NCBI GenBank assembly: GCA_016584495.1
Contig: WAID01000003.1
Span: forward strand, 6,652,501-6,716,500
DNA from: Celoporthe dispersa
Lineage: Eukaryota > Ascomycota > Sordariomycetes > Diaporthales > Cryphonectriaceae
Length of the DNA: 64,000 bases
Direction: 5' to 3'
In this document: one piece after another, positions 47,231 to 57,912 of the stretch
Layout of the letters: each line of letters begins with the position of its first letter
How positions within the stretch are numbered: the stretch's first letter is position 1
Translations under genes and position numbers: made by a program
Notes under the pieces: generated by a model
The model's database searches: none
The model's input: only the letters and a program-made list of their open reading frames with translations
Told to the model about the DNA's origin: nothing

Positions 47231-48764
47231 TTAACCCAGGCTGGGGAAGTCATCAGCACTGCTCAGGTTGGGCGCGGGAGCACCGCCACGACCACCACGA
47301 GGAGCACCGCCGCGAGGGCCGCCACCGCGGAAGCTGCCACGGGGAGCACCATCGCCACGACCGCCACGGGGACCACCGCGGCCACCACGAGGACCATCAC
47401 CCCGAGGGCACGGTCACCGCGTGGGCCGCCGCCACGGCCTCCACGGGTAGTGTCACGCTCCTCACGGCCAGAGTCCTCCCAGAGGAGGGTCTCCTTGACC
47501 TTCTTGCTCTTGGACTTCTTGGACTTGCCACCGGTGGCGGCGAAGTAGTCCTCCTGCTCATCCTTCTGCACCTGGACGCCATCGGGAACGTCAGACACCT
47601 TGCGGATGTTGAGGCCCTCGTTCAGGGCGTTGGTATCGCGCTCGGCGTAGTAAGCATCGAGGGTGACCTGCTTAGGCTCGGGCTCCTTAGCCTCGGCCTC
47701 AGCATCTTCATTCTCAGCCTCCTGCTTCTCGGTCTCGGCGATAGCCTCACCGGCCTGCTCGTCCTTCAGCTCGGCATCGCCGTCGTTAGCGCCCCATGAC
47801 TGGGCAGCCTGCTTCTCGGAACCGCTGTATATACTGTCAGGTCACCGGCGGGGAAGGAGGGCAGGAAGTTGCGTTGCGCGATATGAAAACGTACGGAGCA
47901 ATGTTCTTAGCATGCCGGTCGTCAGCATTGCGGTGGCGAGTAGCACCAGCGCCTACGACAAAGAGAGGTCAGCATACACATTCTCGTTCTCCCTTGAGGA
48001 CCTTCTTCCGAGTGAGATTTGTAATTGTAGCCTACCTCCACGACCACGGGCACCACGGCCTCCTCGGGGTCGATCAGCAGTACGCTCCTCGGTGGACCTG
48101 GTCTGGTTGGCAGCACGGCCAACACCCTTGTCGCGGAATTCTGTACGCGAAGAATCGAGTCAGTCGCAATAATCCCCAAAATAGATGGCGAAGGCCCTGA
48201 GCAGTAATTTCCATACCCAGCTGGTTGCGGCTGAATCCAGCGCGGTTCTGCTGGCCGGGCTTGGAGCCGTCGGCGTTGGCCTTGGCAGTGGAGACGGTCG
48301 ACTTGGTGACGGTCTTCACGGGCGCCTTGGGGGTCTCGGAGCCCTCGTCATCGTTCCCTGGAGATTGGAAGCCGAATGTCAATATACCGGTCTGGTCTCA
48401 ATTGGAATAGCAATTCTGTTACGGGTCGGGTTAGGTATACCGAGAAGGTCGAAGAGGTTCTAGAACAAGCCAAGGTCAGCGACATATCTCGTCAAGAAAG
48501 CCACTCCCGTGGACAGCAGGTCCCAAGCCAGGTAGGTAGAGAGGGCAAGGTACGAAGAAGCTCAGCGTGATACGGCGTCATGCGCATTGGGTAGTGATGC
48601 TGGTGTCAATCACTGGCATTGTGGGTTACGGGGACACCGAGGAACACAGCAGCCAACATGGAAGGCAGCAGCAAGAGAAGGAAGAAAAAAAAAAAACACC
48701 GGACCGAGGTGTATGGAAGAAGGTGTGAGGTGAACTCTTGACTGACCTTTGAGGCGACCGACAT
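47231..48764 (-). CDS. STM1: Stm1/SERBP1-like ribosome-associated RGG protein, one frame break
   Basis: Six exons: 48764-48747, 48459-48441, 48357-48217, 48140-48036, 47952-47895 and 47824-47231, about 311 residues. Exon 1 is 18 bases and exon 2 is 19; joined they give MSVASKNLFDLLGNDDEG, the standard N-terminus of fungal Stm1. The centre has the hyaluronan/mRNA-binding-type core (NQLEFRDKGVGRAANQTRST, then VTLDAYYAERDTNAL). The C-terminus is an RGG/PRGG repeat ending PAPNLSSADDFPSLG. Stm1 clamps idle 80S ribosomes and protects them during starvation. The frame shifts by -1 at the G run 47406-47408, after which the RGG repeat resumes in the new frame. A consensus error in G/C-rich repeats is likeliest. 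Confidence 0.88.
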
Positions 48765-51152
48765 CTTGTCGCCTGGCTTTGCGCCTTTCAGCAAGGCGTA
48801 AACTCAACGACGACAAAATCGAGTAGAGGGGGATTGAGGATTGAGGGTAGGTAGGAAGGTCCCTAAACAGACATGTCCCAACCTAGTCGTGGTGCGAGGT
48901 TTGGAGGAGAAGGGAGGACGTGGTGAGCTCTCTGCCTGGGGGGTTTTGGGCAACGCAATTTTTGCGGCAGACTAGGACCAGTTTTTGGCGGGTGCGGGCG
49001 TGGGCGTGGGTTTGAGGGAGGGGCACGGTCCACCCTGCAGCGGCTTTACTTACAGCTGGACAAAGCTCCAACGCCAACTGAAGACGGCACTACGATTTCG
49101 GTAGGTGTGGAAGATTATGTAATATGTCCCAGGTTACCTGCTGCGCGACCTTGGCGGAACCCTGCCCGCAGGGGCAATTTTGAGCTGGTACGACCCAATT
49201 TTGTGCCTGCACAGGGCAATTTCAATTTGGTGGCATTGATTCTCGGATCAGTTAGGGCTGTTACTTGACATACATAACCTTGGAATCCTTTCTTCCCAAG
49301 CCAATCAGGATATGATATGTTCCCAGGAACCAGCTCGGTCCTGTCCCGTCAAGTCTCTGTTCAGCACAATCAGGATATAAATTACAAAAGTAAAGGGAAA
49401 TGTAAAGCATGAAGCAATAGAAGAAGAAGAAGAAACGTCTCTCTGAAAATTTTTTTTTTTTTAAAAAAAAAAGGGAAGCCGCCGACTGGAGACGGATCTT
49501 GAGCGGCCCTCGTGACAAGCTCGATCTGTGATCCAATCGCCCCGCTAGGACCCCCTAACCTTGTCCATCCACCTCACGGGGTACGTACCTCTACTACGTA
49601 GTACTACGCACTATGTACCTTGGTAATATGGTGCAGCAGTCGTACCTTCTTTCAGTACGCCACCACCTGCACCCAGCACACCACCACGCGTCATCCTAGA
49701 GTGCACGGCGATATGCCAGCTCTCAGACGACCACATTGACGTCTTCCCCTGGCGCCCAGAACAGTCTAAGAAGCCAATTATCATGTTCTTATGCACTCAG
49801 TCACACGTGTAACGACGATATGCACGGATCTGCTAGGTCACTTCTCCAGTCTGCTGGACCGCACGCGACACGTGCAGCCTAACTACACTTTCATCCACCA
49901 TTTTTCACGTGTGCCGTTTATTGATACATGGATTGATAGATCTTATATTACGAGGGCTTTGCCCTTCCAGCTAGTTCAAAGAGTCCGAGCGGCGGCTGCA
50001 CGCCCGTTAAGTTTACGATGACCTGCGGAGCCCATTCATGCGGATGGACATACCCCCCACCTCGAATATGTTGCCAACGATGTCAGAGGAAGCACCTAGA
50101 ACCCTACGGCATTCAAGGCCCTTACACTCTCTGGAGTCTCCTCCGTAGCCGGGTTTCTATAGTCGAACTCTTGATAGAACCCGCCTTCTTTAAACTTCGG
50201 CTCCCACGCAGCCTCCTCTGTTGCTCGAAAGCGGCAAGCGTCCTCTCTGCTGACGATATCGTGCGGGTCAGGGCTCGCGATAGGTGGTGTAGCGGCGAGT
50301 ATACGCCCTCTTGCTGCTGGGGCTGGCGAGACGGCGAATGCGGCCTCCATAGCCCGTCAGGCGCACGCCAGCATATAGGGACCGTAGCTGAGGCATACAG
50401 CCTCGACGTCCTGGTCGACAGGCCGCGGATCGGACGGCAGGACAGCGAAGGTGAACAGAGCGCTGGCGCGGCAGGACGAGCTCCCAGAACCTTTGCGCAG
50501 CTCGATCGAAAGATTTGGAAGAGCGTGAAGCGGGCCTCGAGGTTGGCTGTGAGATAATTTCGTCGGTAGGGGGAATGTACGTGCTCGTCGTTCAGGGAGC
50601 CGAACTCCATTGTGCACTCGACGAAGGGGGGTCTGCGTCACCTGAGCCAAGGTGGAGGCAGATCGTCCACCTCCTCGGCGGGCGGTGTGCGCGCCGGAGA
50701 AGCTACTGTCTCCGAGGACTGCATTCTGGTAGTTTGAATGGGTTGGGTGTTGCCAGATGCTCTGAGGAGATGAAAGCTCTGGGGTCAGCGGCCGCCCGTG
50801 TTTTGATTGATGCCTAGTCGTACGGGAGCGAGATCCTTCACTGGCGGCTGGAAGAGAATCTTCCTCTCCAGGTCAGTTCAAGTACTTATCAACTTGCCAA
50901 CGATCGGCTGGCGAAGGCTAAATCAGTGGTCCAGCACAAGAACCAAGGATTCGCTTGCATCCCTAGAAGATCTTGTGGACTTGGGTATCCTGGGAGGTTA
51001 CATGATCAAACAAGTCCTCGCGTCGTAAGTGCATAGAGATTAATAAAAGTTCTCAGCCCTTCTAGACGTACTGTGTCTGCACGCCACAGCGATCCGCACA
51101 ATGCTTCTTTCTCGAAGGGTGAGCTTGTTATTTCACCGCAGTCTGCTATATC
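48765..51152. other. 2.4-kb spacer, possible gene relic on the minus strand
   Basis: The first 300 bases are the Stm1-like promoter. T- and A-runs occur at 49450-49471. At 50096-50650 on the minus strand two frames in the same phase are separated by a single TGA (50359-50357) and read protein-like (e.g. WEPKFKEGGFYQEFDYRNPA), which may be a decayed gene of unknown family. Nothing else was supported. Confidence 0.35.
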
Positions 51153-52878
51153 CTATATAATTGACTCCGGCTGAGGAGTCGCACTGCCGCTGGCCGACCA
51201 GCTTATACTCAGAGGTGAGTTCTCGGTCCTGGGCCAAGGCCTAATTTTGACCCACTCCACGAAGCCAGGAACGACGGCGCCCGGTTTGACCAGAAAGCAG
51301 ACCTTCCGATACTCGCAGACCTGCCCGTCGCTCTCTACTCTGTTATCCACCTCGTTTGTGAGATCGGCCACCCGGATGCGTACGTCGTCGGGCGGCCTCG
51401 GTTCGGCAGAAGGGCTGGGATGCTCAGGGCGTGCTGGGTCTAGCAGTATCCCGTGTTCCACCTCGACGCAGCGGACCACGGCGCTGTACATGGCCTGTGT
51501 CTTGAAGAAGCCTTCCTTGTCGTAGGCCAACTCCAGTGTGTGGCGGAGGGCGGTGAGGCGCAGGTCGAGGCGCCGGCAGTTCTTGGCGACGAAATAGAGC
51601 AGTGGCATGAAGCCCATCTCGAAGATGAATTTGGGCTTGCACTCAGCCGCCATGCTTCTTGCGTCGATGAGCTGCTCGGAGATCTCAAGGATTTCCTCAA
51701 ACTGTTCGTCATGCTCGTCGAATATCATCTCACTGTAACTCATGCAACAGCTGGCCCAAATATGGCCGACAATGCAGTGCATTTCCCGCCAGAGACGGGT
51801 TTCAAACTCATCAGAGCCAGGTAAAAGACTCGCTCTTTGCGCCTTGAAGCGCCGGCACCACTTCGACAAGACGTTGAGGAGATGTTGCTGCTCCTGGCGG
51901 AGGGAGCCCGGGATAGTCTCGTTGATCAGCGTCTGGTGACTATAGGCGAGGCCCTTTCGGATGAGAAGAACGGTCCGATGAACAAGGGATTCCCACGCCG
52001 CGTCTTTGACCTCGGAGTCACCGTCGCCTTCGTCAAAGTCAGGCATCAGCCCGACTGGTTCAGGAAATTGTCCAGCCTCCGTGCCAAAGAAGTAAGGGAC
52101 CGTAGCCAGACGCAGGAAGATTGGCCGCAACATATCCTTCGCCCACCCACCAGGCCCCACCGGCAGGGCATTGCAGAGGTTGATACCATGACGGCAGTGC
52201 TGCAGGGCCACATCCGTATTTCCCTGCATGGTCTCGATGGTGACGAAGAGCAGGCAAACGAAGAGGACAACATTCTGGTCGACCCTGGGCGCCGTCACCA
52301 GGCTCAGCGCCTTGTTATACTGCGTTAAAGCGAAGTTCTCCCGCGAGACCCTGAGGAGGCCGGGGCTCGTGTCTCCCAGGCCCTCGTACAGCGAGCTGAT
52401 GCATGCCAGCGCGTGCCGCACAGCTGGCTCCCGCTGTCCAACCTGACAAGCCAGCTCCCTCCAGATGCCCTTGCTGGAGTGTCTGCTGAGCACGGGTGCG
52501 ACCTGCAGCCGGAAGAATTCAAGGGCCCGCCCTTCTGTCTGGTCCGCTCCATACAGACCGATCGGTGTGCGCTGCTTGATGGTCACCGCGGCCGACACTC
52601 CCAGCGTGAGGAGCTTCTCCCACGAGTACGCTGCCTGGCCCACCGGTGGAGGCGGATAAGCACACGAGCGCCCCGTTGTGGAACATCTCCGGCAGTGTGG
52701 CTTGGCCTCATCGCATTTTACTTTTCGTGCCCTATAGTGTGCATGTCTGGAGTTGAGCTTCTCACAGGTCTCTAGAATCTGGCGGCGCGGCGGGCTCGGG
52801 GGGAGGGGGGTTCTGGGTACGGACTCACTTGCAAGTAAAACATCCAGTCTTGGTTTTTGTGCTGCCCTTCCTAGGCAT
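51153..52878 (-). CDS. Zn2Cys6 transcription factor
   Basis: Exon 1 is 52878-52829 and exon 2 is 52731-51153, with a 97-base GTGAGT...TATAG intron, giving about 542 residues. Splicing is essential: exon 1 reads MPRKGSTKTKTGCFTCK and joins to ARKVKCDEAKPHCRRC, completing a C-x2-C-x6-C-x6-C-x2-C-x6-C cluster at residues 13-40. Reading straight through the intron from an ATG at 52883 destroys the first two cysteines. The remainder has helical segments typical of the fungal regulator middle region (e.g. RELACQVGQREPAVRHALAC) and a short Ser-rich tail. It is inferred to bind DNA at CGG-type sites and to control a metabolic pathway, perhaps the neighbouring dehydrogenase; nothing in the sequence proves the target. 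Confidence 0.92.
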
Positions 52879-54315
52879 TTCATATATCACTGCGTTTGTG
52901 ATGTATTAAGAAGAAAAAAAAATCCTGGGTGAATCTGATATTTGCCAAAAAAGACTACGGAATGGATGCTGATGGTTGTGGAAATGTCCCGGGCCTTGGG
53001 TGAGTTTAGGAGGAAATTGGCCGAAAGATTTACGGATCAGGGGCTCGACATGCTACACATCACGATGCGGTCGTTACGGGGTGAAGTACAGTGTGGCTGA
53101 GGATCTAGTGCTGACGCCTCAGCCCCTGAAGCACAGAAGCTGCCTGGCATCTCGTACTTGCGGGGACTGCACTTATTACTGTAAGGCGCTGCTAACACCA
53201 CTGATCGTGTCTTAGGTTACGCGACAGCACAAGGTCCGTTGTCTTCTGACTCCTGAGACTCTCTAAGGCGATTTTACTAGAGTCTTGATGTCCAGCTTGA
53301 GCACAGTTCTTATCTGTGGGCTCTGTAATTATCATCTTCTGTGTTCGCAGGGCTCATTCTGCTGTGTGATAGATCGGAGCGAAGGAAATGAGCTGGGGTC
53401 GCAGCATCCAGGGCATAACATTCTGAAGAGCCAGGAAGATGTGCGGACATGAAGCTTTTCAGATTTGAAGTGGAAAATACAATCTTGTAGCTCTCTAGTT
53501 TTTGAGAGCTGAGGAAGCGTCATCAAGGGCAAAGGTCAACAGTGCTACGTCAATCACCGAATTTTTGCTCGAGTACGTCGTTGTATCCATGGCCGACGGA
53601 CTTGCTGAGGATTTCATTGCACAGTTTCGTCTTTGTATATGCTTGATCTGACCTTGATAATTCGCTAGGTGCCTGGCCCTAAAGCCTCCCTTTTCAGGTC
53701 GTCATGTCCTACTATTGGTCATGTTTGGCTATCCTATGTGCACTTGGCGCCAGAGACGGGAATATTTATGAATAGATGGCTGCACGGCTTGGTCGACGAC
53801 ATGCACATGCATTGTGCGTCCTAGCCGCGGGAGAGAGGAAATTACAAGCGACCGGCAAAATGCAGAAAACGTCAAGTATGAAAATTTAAAAATTCAGATG
53901 ACGGTTCTCGCTGGTATGAGTATATACTGAGGTCGTTCTTGTGAGTGCCTACTTTCGTCCCAGTTCCCATCCTGAAGTCCGAGCTTGGACCTCTTGTTCA
54001 GCGGAGCACTACCTACTATAGGGCGGGTGCAGCTTGATACTTGTGCATGTGCATATTATCAACTCACAAGAGGTGTGATATTAATTTCATGTGCCATGCC
54101 AACATCTAAGCGGCCAGTTGGCCCGGATCCCGACTCTGGGCAGGTGCCGAGGATCGTCGAAAAGACCAGACCATTTCCCCTCACTCCGAAACTATAATCC
54201 GACTCTTCCACACTCTTCAGTCACACTTGGATTTTAATTGAGTTCTCACCTGGCACCTACAGACGGAAACAGCGTGAACGAGAATACAAAGACAGCGTCA
54301 GCTCGCAAAGCCAAG
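52879..54315. other. intergenic between divergent genes
   Basis: About 1.4 kb separates the starts of the Zn2Cys6 factor (left) and the dehydrogenase (right). No coding gene is supported. Palindromic CGG sites that the regulator might use could lie here, but I did not identify any with confidence. Confidence 0.45.
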
Positions 54316-55467
54316 ATGACTTCCAACGCAGCTTTTGGCAGTGACACCACCGGTACTGAAGCTGCCGAGGCCCTCAAGGATGCCATCAAGGGTAGAGTTG
54401 GTGTGTAAGCCCCTCAGATCATTTCCATCGTCAGAGGACGTGGTTGTGAGAGATATAGAACTCCCTAACCGCACCATGGTATAGTGATCATCACTGGTAT
54501 CAGCCCAAACTCTATAGGTGGATCAACGGCACTGGCTGTGGCGTCCCAGCAGCCCAGTGCCCTCATCCTGGCATCTCGCACTGCTTCCAAGGTCGACGCC
54601 GTGGCAGCCGATATTGGGCAGAAGCACCCGTCCGTGGCAGTCCATAAGGTCCCTCTCGACCTTGCCTCTCTAGATTCGATCCGGGCGGCCGCCGCGGCGA
54701 TAGATTCTCTGGTGGATCATGTCGACGTCCTGATCAACAACGCCGGCCTCTGCTCGTTCAGCCGAGACGCCATCCAGACTCCTGGAGATACATTCGTTGA
54801 TATGCAGTTCTTTGTCAACCATCTGGGCCCCTTCCTACTCACGTCCCTCCTCCTCCCTAAGTTGCGTGCGGCGGCAAAATCGAGTGGCCCCGGCCACGAC
54901 GCACGGATTGTGAACCTGACCAGCCATGGCCACCGGCTCTCGCCAGTTCGGTTTCACGACTACCAGATCTATCACTACGTCTACGATGGTGTGCCGGAGA
55001 GCCAGAAGCCGCCTAGGGATCTCCCGGAGCACTGGCTGAAGCTTGGCGAGGATTCTTACCCGGGTTTCATTGGCTACGGTCAGAGCAAGACTGCGAACGT
55101 CCTGTATGCCACGGAACTCTCGCGTCGGTTCAAGAAGAACGGAGACAACATCCTGGCCCTGTCCGTCCACCCTGGCTCGGTAGATACAGAGCTGTCCCGA
55201 GATATGGACACAGAGGCCTTCGACACGATTCGAGGAACCGTTCCGCAGAAATCGTGGCAGACTGCGGACCAGGGAGCTGCGACGACAATCGTTGCCGCGT
55301 TTGATCCTAAGCTGGCTGAGCTCGACGTCGGCGGCGAGGTATTTGGATATATGGCTGACTGCCAGCTTGCGGATCACTTCATCGCCGACCATGCAAAGGA
55401 TGCAGAGAATGCTCAGCTGCTTTATCGTGAGAGTGAACGTATGCTAGGGATGAGGACGGGCCTGTGA
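54316..55467 (+). CDS. short-chain dehydrogenase/reductase
   Basis: Exons 54316-54400 and 54485-55467 (84-base intron) encode about 355 residues. Exon 1 supplies MTSNAAFGSDTTGTEAAEAL before the Rossmann start, and the join restores GRVVIITGISPNSIGGSTAL. The cofactor motif is TGISPNSIG, NNAG follows (VDVLINNAGLCSF), the catalytic serine is in VNLTSHG and the active-site YxxxK is YGQSK. Length and motifs fit the classical SDR group, near retinol-dehydrogenase or WW-domain-oxidoreductase-like fungal members. NAD(H) versus NADP(H) preference and substrate are unknown. The gene is intact. Its upstream neighbour, a divergent regulator, could control it. Confidence 0.92.
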
Positions 55468-55588
55468 CCATGTCTGCAGCAGGGTTGGGTGTAGATGTGA
55501 TGATGGATGTATTTAGCATTGCTAGATCTGGAAAAACAGAGTTCGCCGATAATACAGGCTCGATTCGTGATCCTCGCATTGTCCCTCA

Positions 55589-56089
55589 TCATCTCGCCAC
55601 ATAATTCAGGTCACTCGATAACTTTTTATCCGCTGGGAGCCTACAATCGATGAAGGGAAACCTTGAGACCGAAATATAAGATCCGACCCTACAACAAGTG
55701 ATTAGGAGGCGCTCGCCAAAATCATGACACCGCCCACGATGGCCGGCGCGCATAGTTCCTTTCATCATTAATACAACGGAGAGGTCTGTGCCAAACAGAT
55801 AAGGGATCCATGCAACAACAGAGCAATCACAAATCAGGTTCACAGCTGTCAGATAGACACTAACCCATGGCGAATCCTTAGTCTCTCTGATGGTGGTTGC
55901 GATAAGGTCACCATATCTAGGGGCTGGGACCAGCGCCTCGTGCACAAGCTGCTGGTCAGCGGCCTGGTCGTAGAATTTGGTGGGCATAAATTTGATGGAG
56001 GCCAGATCGAGCGAGCCGACATTGACGTTGGTATGCTCATCGAGCTGCTCGAGCAGTGTCTTGGACATGGTGGCGTCTGTGTGTGACAT
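55589..56089 (-). pseudogene. transaldolase-like N-terminal fragment
   Basis: From 56089 (or 56068) the frame reads MSHTDATMSKTLLEQLDEHT and then NVNVGSLDLASIKFMPTKFY, later LIATTIRETKDSPWVSVYLT. This resembles the first 80-90 residues of fungal transaldolase-like proteins (MSKTLLEQLD start, helix, then TI-E-K--PW--VY). After VYLTAVN the similarity fades, and the frame ends at 55589 without the Schiff-base lysine region or the rest of the barrel. The simplest reading is a truncated gene copy. The family call rests on recollection of related sequences and is moderate. Confidence 0.45.
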
Positions 56090-56826
56090 TCGCACTTTTA
56101 CTTTTACGACTCTTTGGGGGTTAAAAGAAAAAGAAAGGAAAAAAAAAGTCATAGTGCGATAATTATGCCCTGCTACTACTAGATGTCTAGTCGACTATGA
56201 AAATTCAATATATATTAGGAACCTGACCAAGCCCAATCCGAGAACGGGACGCGAACGAGCTGATCACAACAGCAGTTCCGCTCCTAGTTGTTTTTGGTGG
56301 AGGGGGGAGGGGGGGAGGGGAGGACCATAGCCTTCTGGTTATCCCTATAACTATTGTTGATATTGAAGCAAATGAAATTACTTGGACTTGACCAATCCAC
56401 CCGGTGGTAGCCATAGCGATGGAATTAACGACAATCATTCATCTGAGGAACTATCACATTGATTACTTATATAAAATCCTGTGTAGGCTGATAGTTAAAG
56501 CCGAGAGCTGATGCCGTCATATCTGGGCGAGATGTATTGAGACTGCTAAATACGATGCTTATAGAAGCTCACGTTCCAGATTTCCCCGCCCCTACTCAGC
56601 GTTTAAAAACAAGTTTTGGAGTGACTCCACGATGTCATCCCAAGTATCTCGTTTTCGAACCCGTTCAGTCTTGATCGACTGGCTGCCGTGTCTGCCAAAA
56701 TCAAGCATCCAATTTATCGGCAGTCTATCCCTCTTGTCTCCTTTCTGTGTGCTAGCCACAGCATCCGGGCTGTCCCACTCCCAGCCATCGCGTAGTGTGA
56801 TGCTGTATCAAGCCCTTGCATTAGCC
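56090..56826. other. intergenic spacer
   Basis: No supported gene. A purine-rich run lies at 56295-56320. A frame at 56632-56919 (+) overlaps the RING-YEATS gene on the other strand and has no domain. Confidence 0.5.
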
Positions 56827-57462
56827 TCATTTTGTTTCCTCGATGGGTACGAGGAAGACTTGTCTGTTTTTGGATCCTGCAGTGTTCTGCTGACTTACAA
56901 CGCAGTCAGCTCAAAATAGCCCCAGCCCAATGATGACTTGGTGAAGGGAGGTTTGCGCAATGTGACGAAACGTTCATGTCGAAAAGTCCCATGTAGTATG
57001 AGGTCGACAGACTCGATCAACTGTGGCTGGGAGCTGACGAGGAAGAAAAGTCCAGTAATGAGTTCGGACCATTCCAGACAAGGGCGAAATGGTAGGAGGG
57101 ACGTTTTTGTGTTTGTTCCCGACTTGAATGACCATGTCGTTGATGGCACCACCGTTATTTTCCATAGCATGCTTCTGATATGCTGCAGGGTACTTTTTCC
57201 GTAGCTGGCATCGCCTTGACGTGTCTAGGGCGGCCTTTGTCTCTGCTCTGCACAAGGTGCACGTAAGGCTCAGCCCATCGATGGTTGGCTTGGCTGGGAT
57301 TTGAAAGGACTTCTCGATGGGTTGTGGCTCATCATTTGCAAATGATACCCATGTTAAGAGACAGACTCTGCAAGTCGAGTGACCACACAAAGTCTGAACT
57401 GGGTCCTGGAGAAGATCGTGGCAGATTGGGCATTTGTCCTCATCGTCGTAGTCCGCAGTCAT
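56827..57462 (-). CDS. RING-finger protein with YEATS-like C-terminal domain, one frame break
   Basis: The start at 57462 gives MTADYDDEDKCPICHDLLQD. A C3HC4 RING follows: C11-x2-C14, C26-x-H28, C31-x2-C34, then C68-x2-C71 (TCTLCRAETK), with a long loop before the last pair. After the RING comes INDMVIQVGNKHK and then THYWTF. At about 57041-57052 the frame shifts by +1 and continues FFLVSSQPQLIESVDLILHG, TFRHERFVTLRKPPF and SLGWGYFELTAL, the pattern of a YEATS fold (two strands, a proline-rich turn, GWG-F). A stop occurs at 56897-56895, or a 35-base GTAAGT...CAG intron (56898-56864) extends it to 56827. RING suggests E3 ubiquitin ligase activity; YEATS domains can bind acylated lysines or serve other immunity- or signalling-type roles in prokaryotic relatives. 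The combined role is unknown. Confidence 0.65.
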
Positions 57463-57912
57463 TTTCGAAGGCTCGGTGAGACAAGCTTGACAACAAGTGA
57501 CACAGATACCCTCGTCTTGTTGAAGTGAGGCGATGTTACCTTTCCCAAAGAAGAACAGTAAGAAGGAGAAAAAGAAGCAAGCGGAGGAGGAATGGCTGCC
57601 ATAGACAAAACTGTAGTGCTGTTGCCTTGCATGACCCCACTTTCAGAGTTGTGTGTTGAGGCTGAGAACACGAAGAACTTATGGCTGCAGTCTGCGCCCC
57701 ACTTATATAGACAAACAGGCAGAAGAACTAGAATAATGAGACTTGAGATGTGGTTTCTGGAGGTATTCATCAGCTGCCTTGGAAATCCGCAACACTGCTT
57801 TGTATCTTATGTAATCTTCTTCTCGGTATCTACCGTTCTTGAATGATGGAACATTGATTTTGATAATGGCACGGAACTTGATAGCTATTTAAGATTCATC
57901 AACCCTTCTCGA
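57463..57912. other. intergenic spacer
   Basis: A 103-codon frame at 57459-57770 on the minus strand has no features and is probably the RING-YEATS gene's upstream region. No other gene is supported. Confidence 0.5.

Noticed and set aside
51153..52883. Zn2Cys6 gene model starting at 52883 without an intron
   Set aside because: It loses the first two cysteines of the cluster; the spliced model from 52878 restores the full motif.
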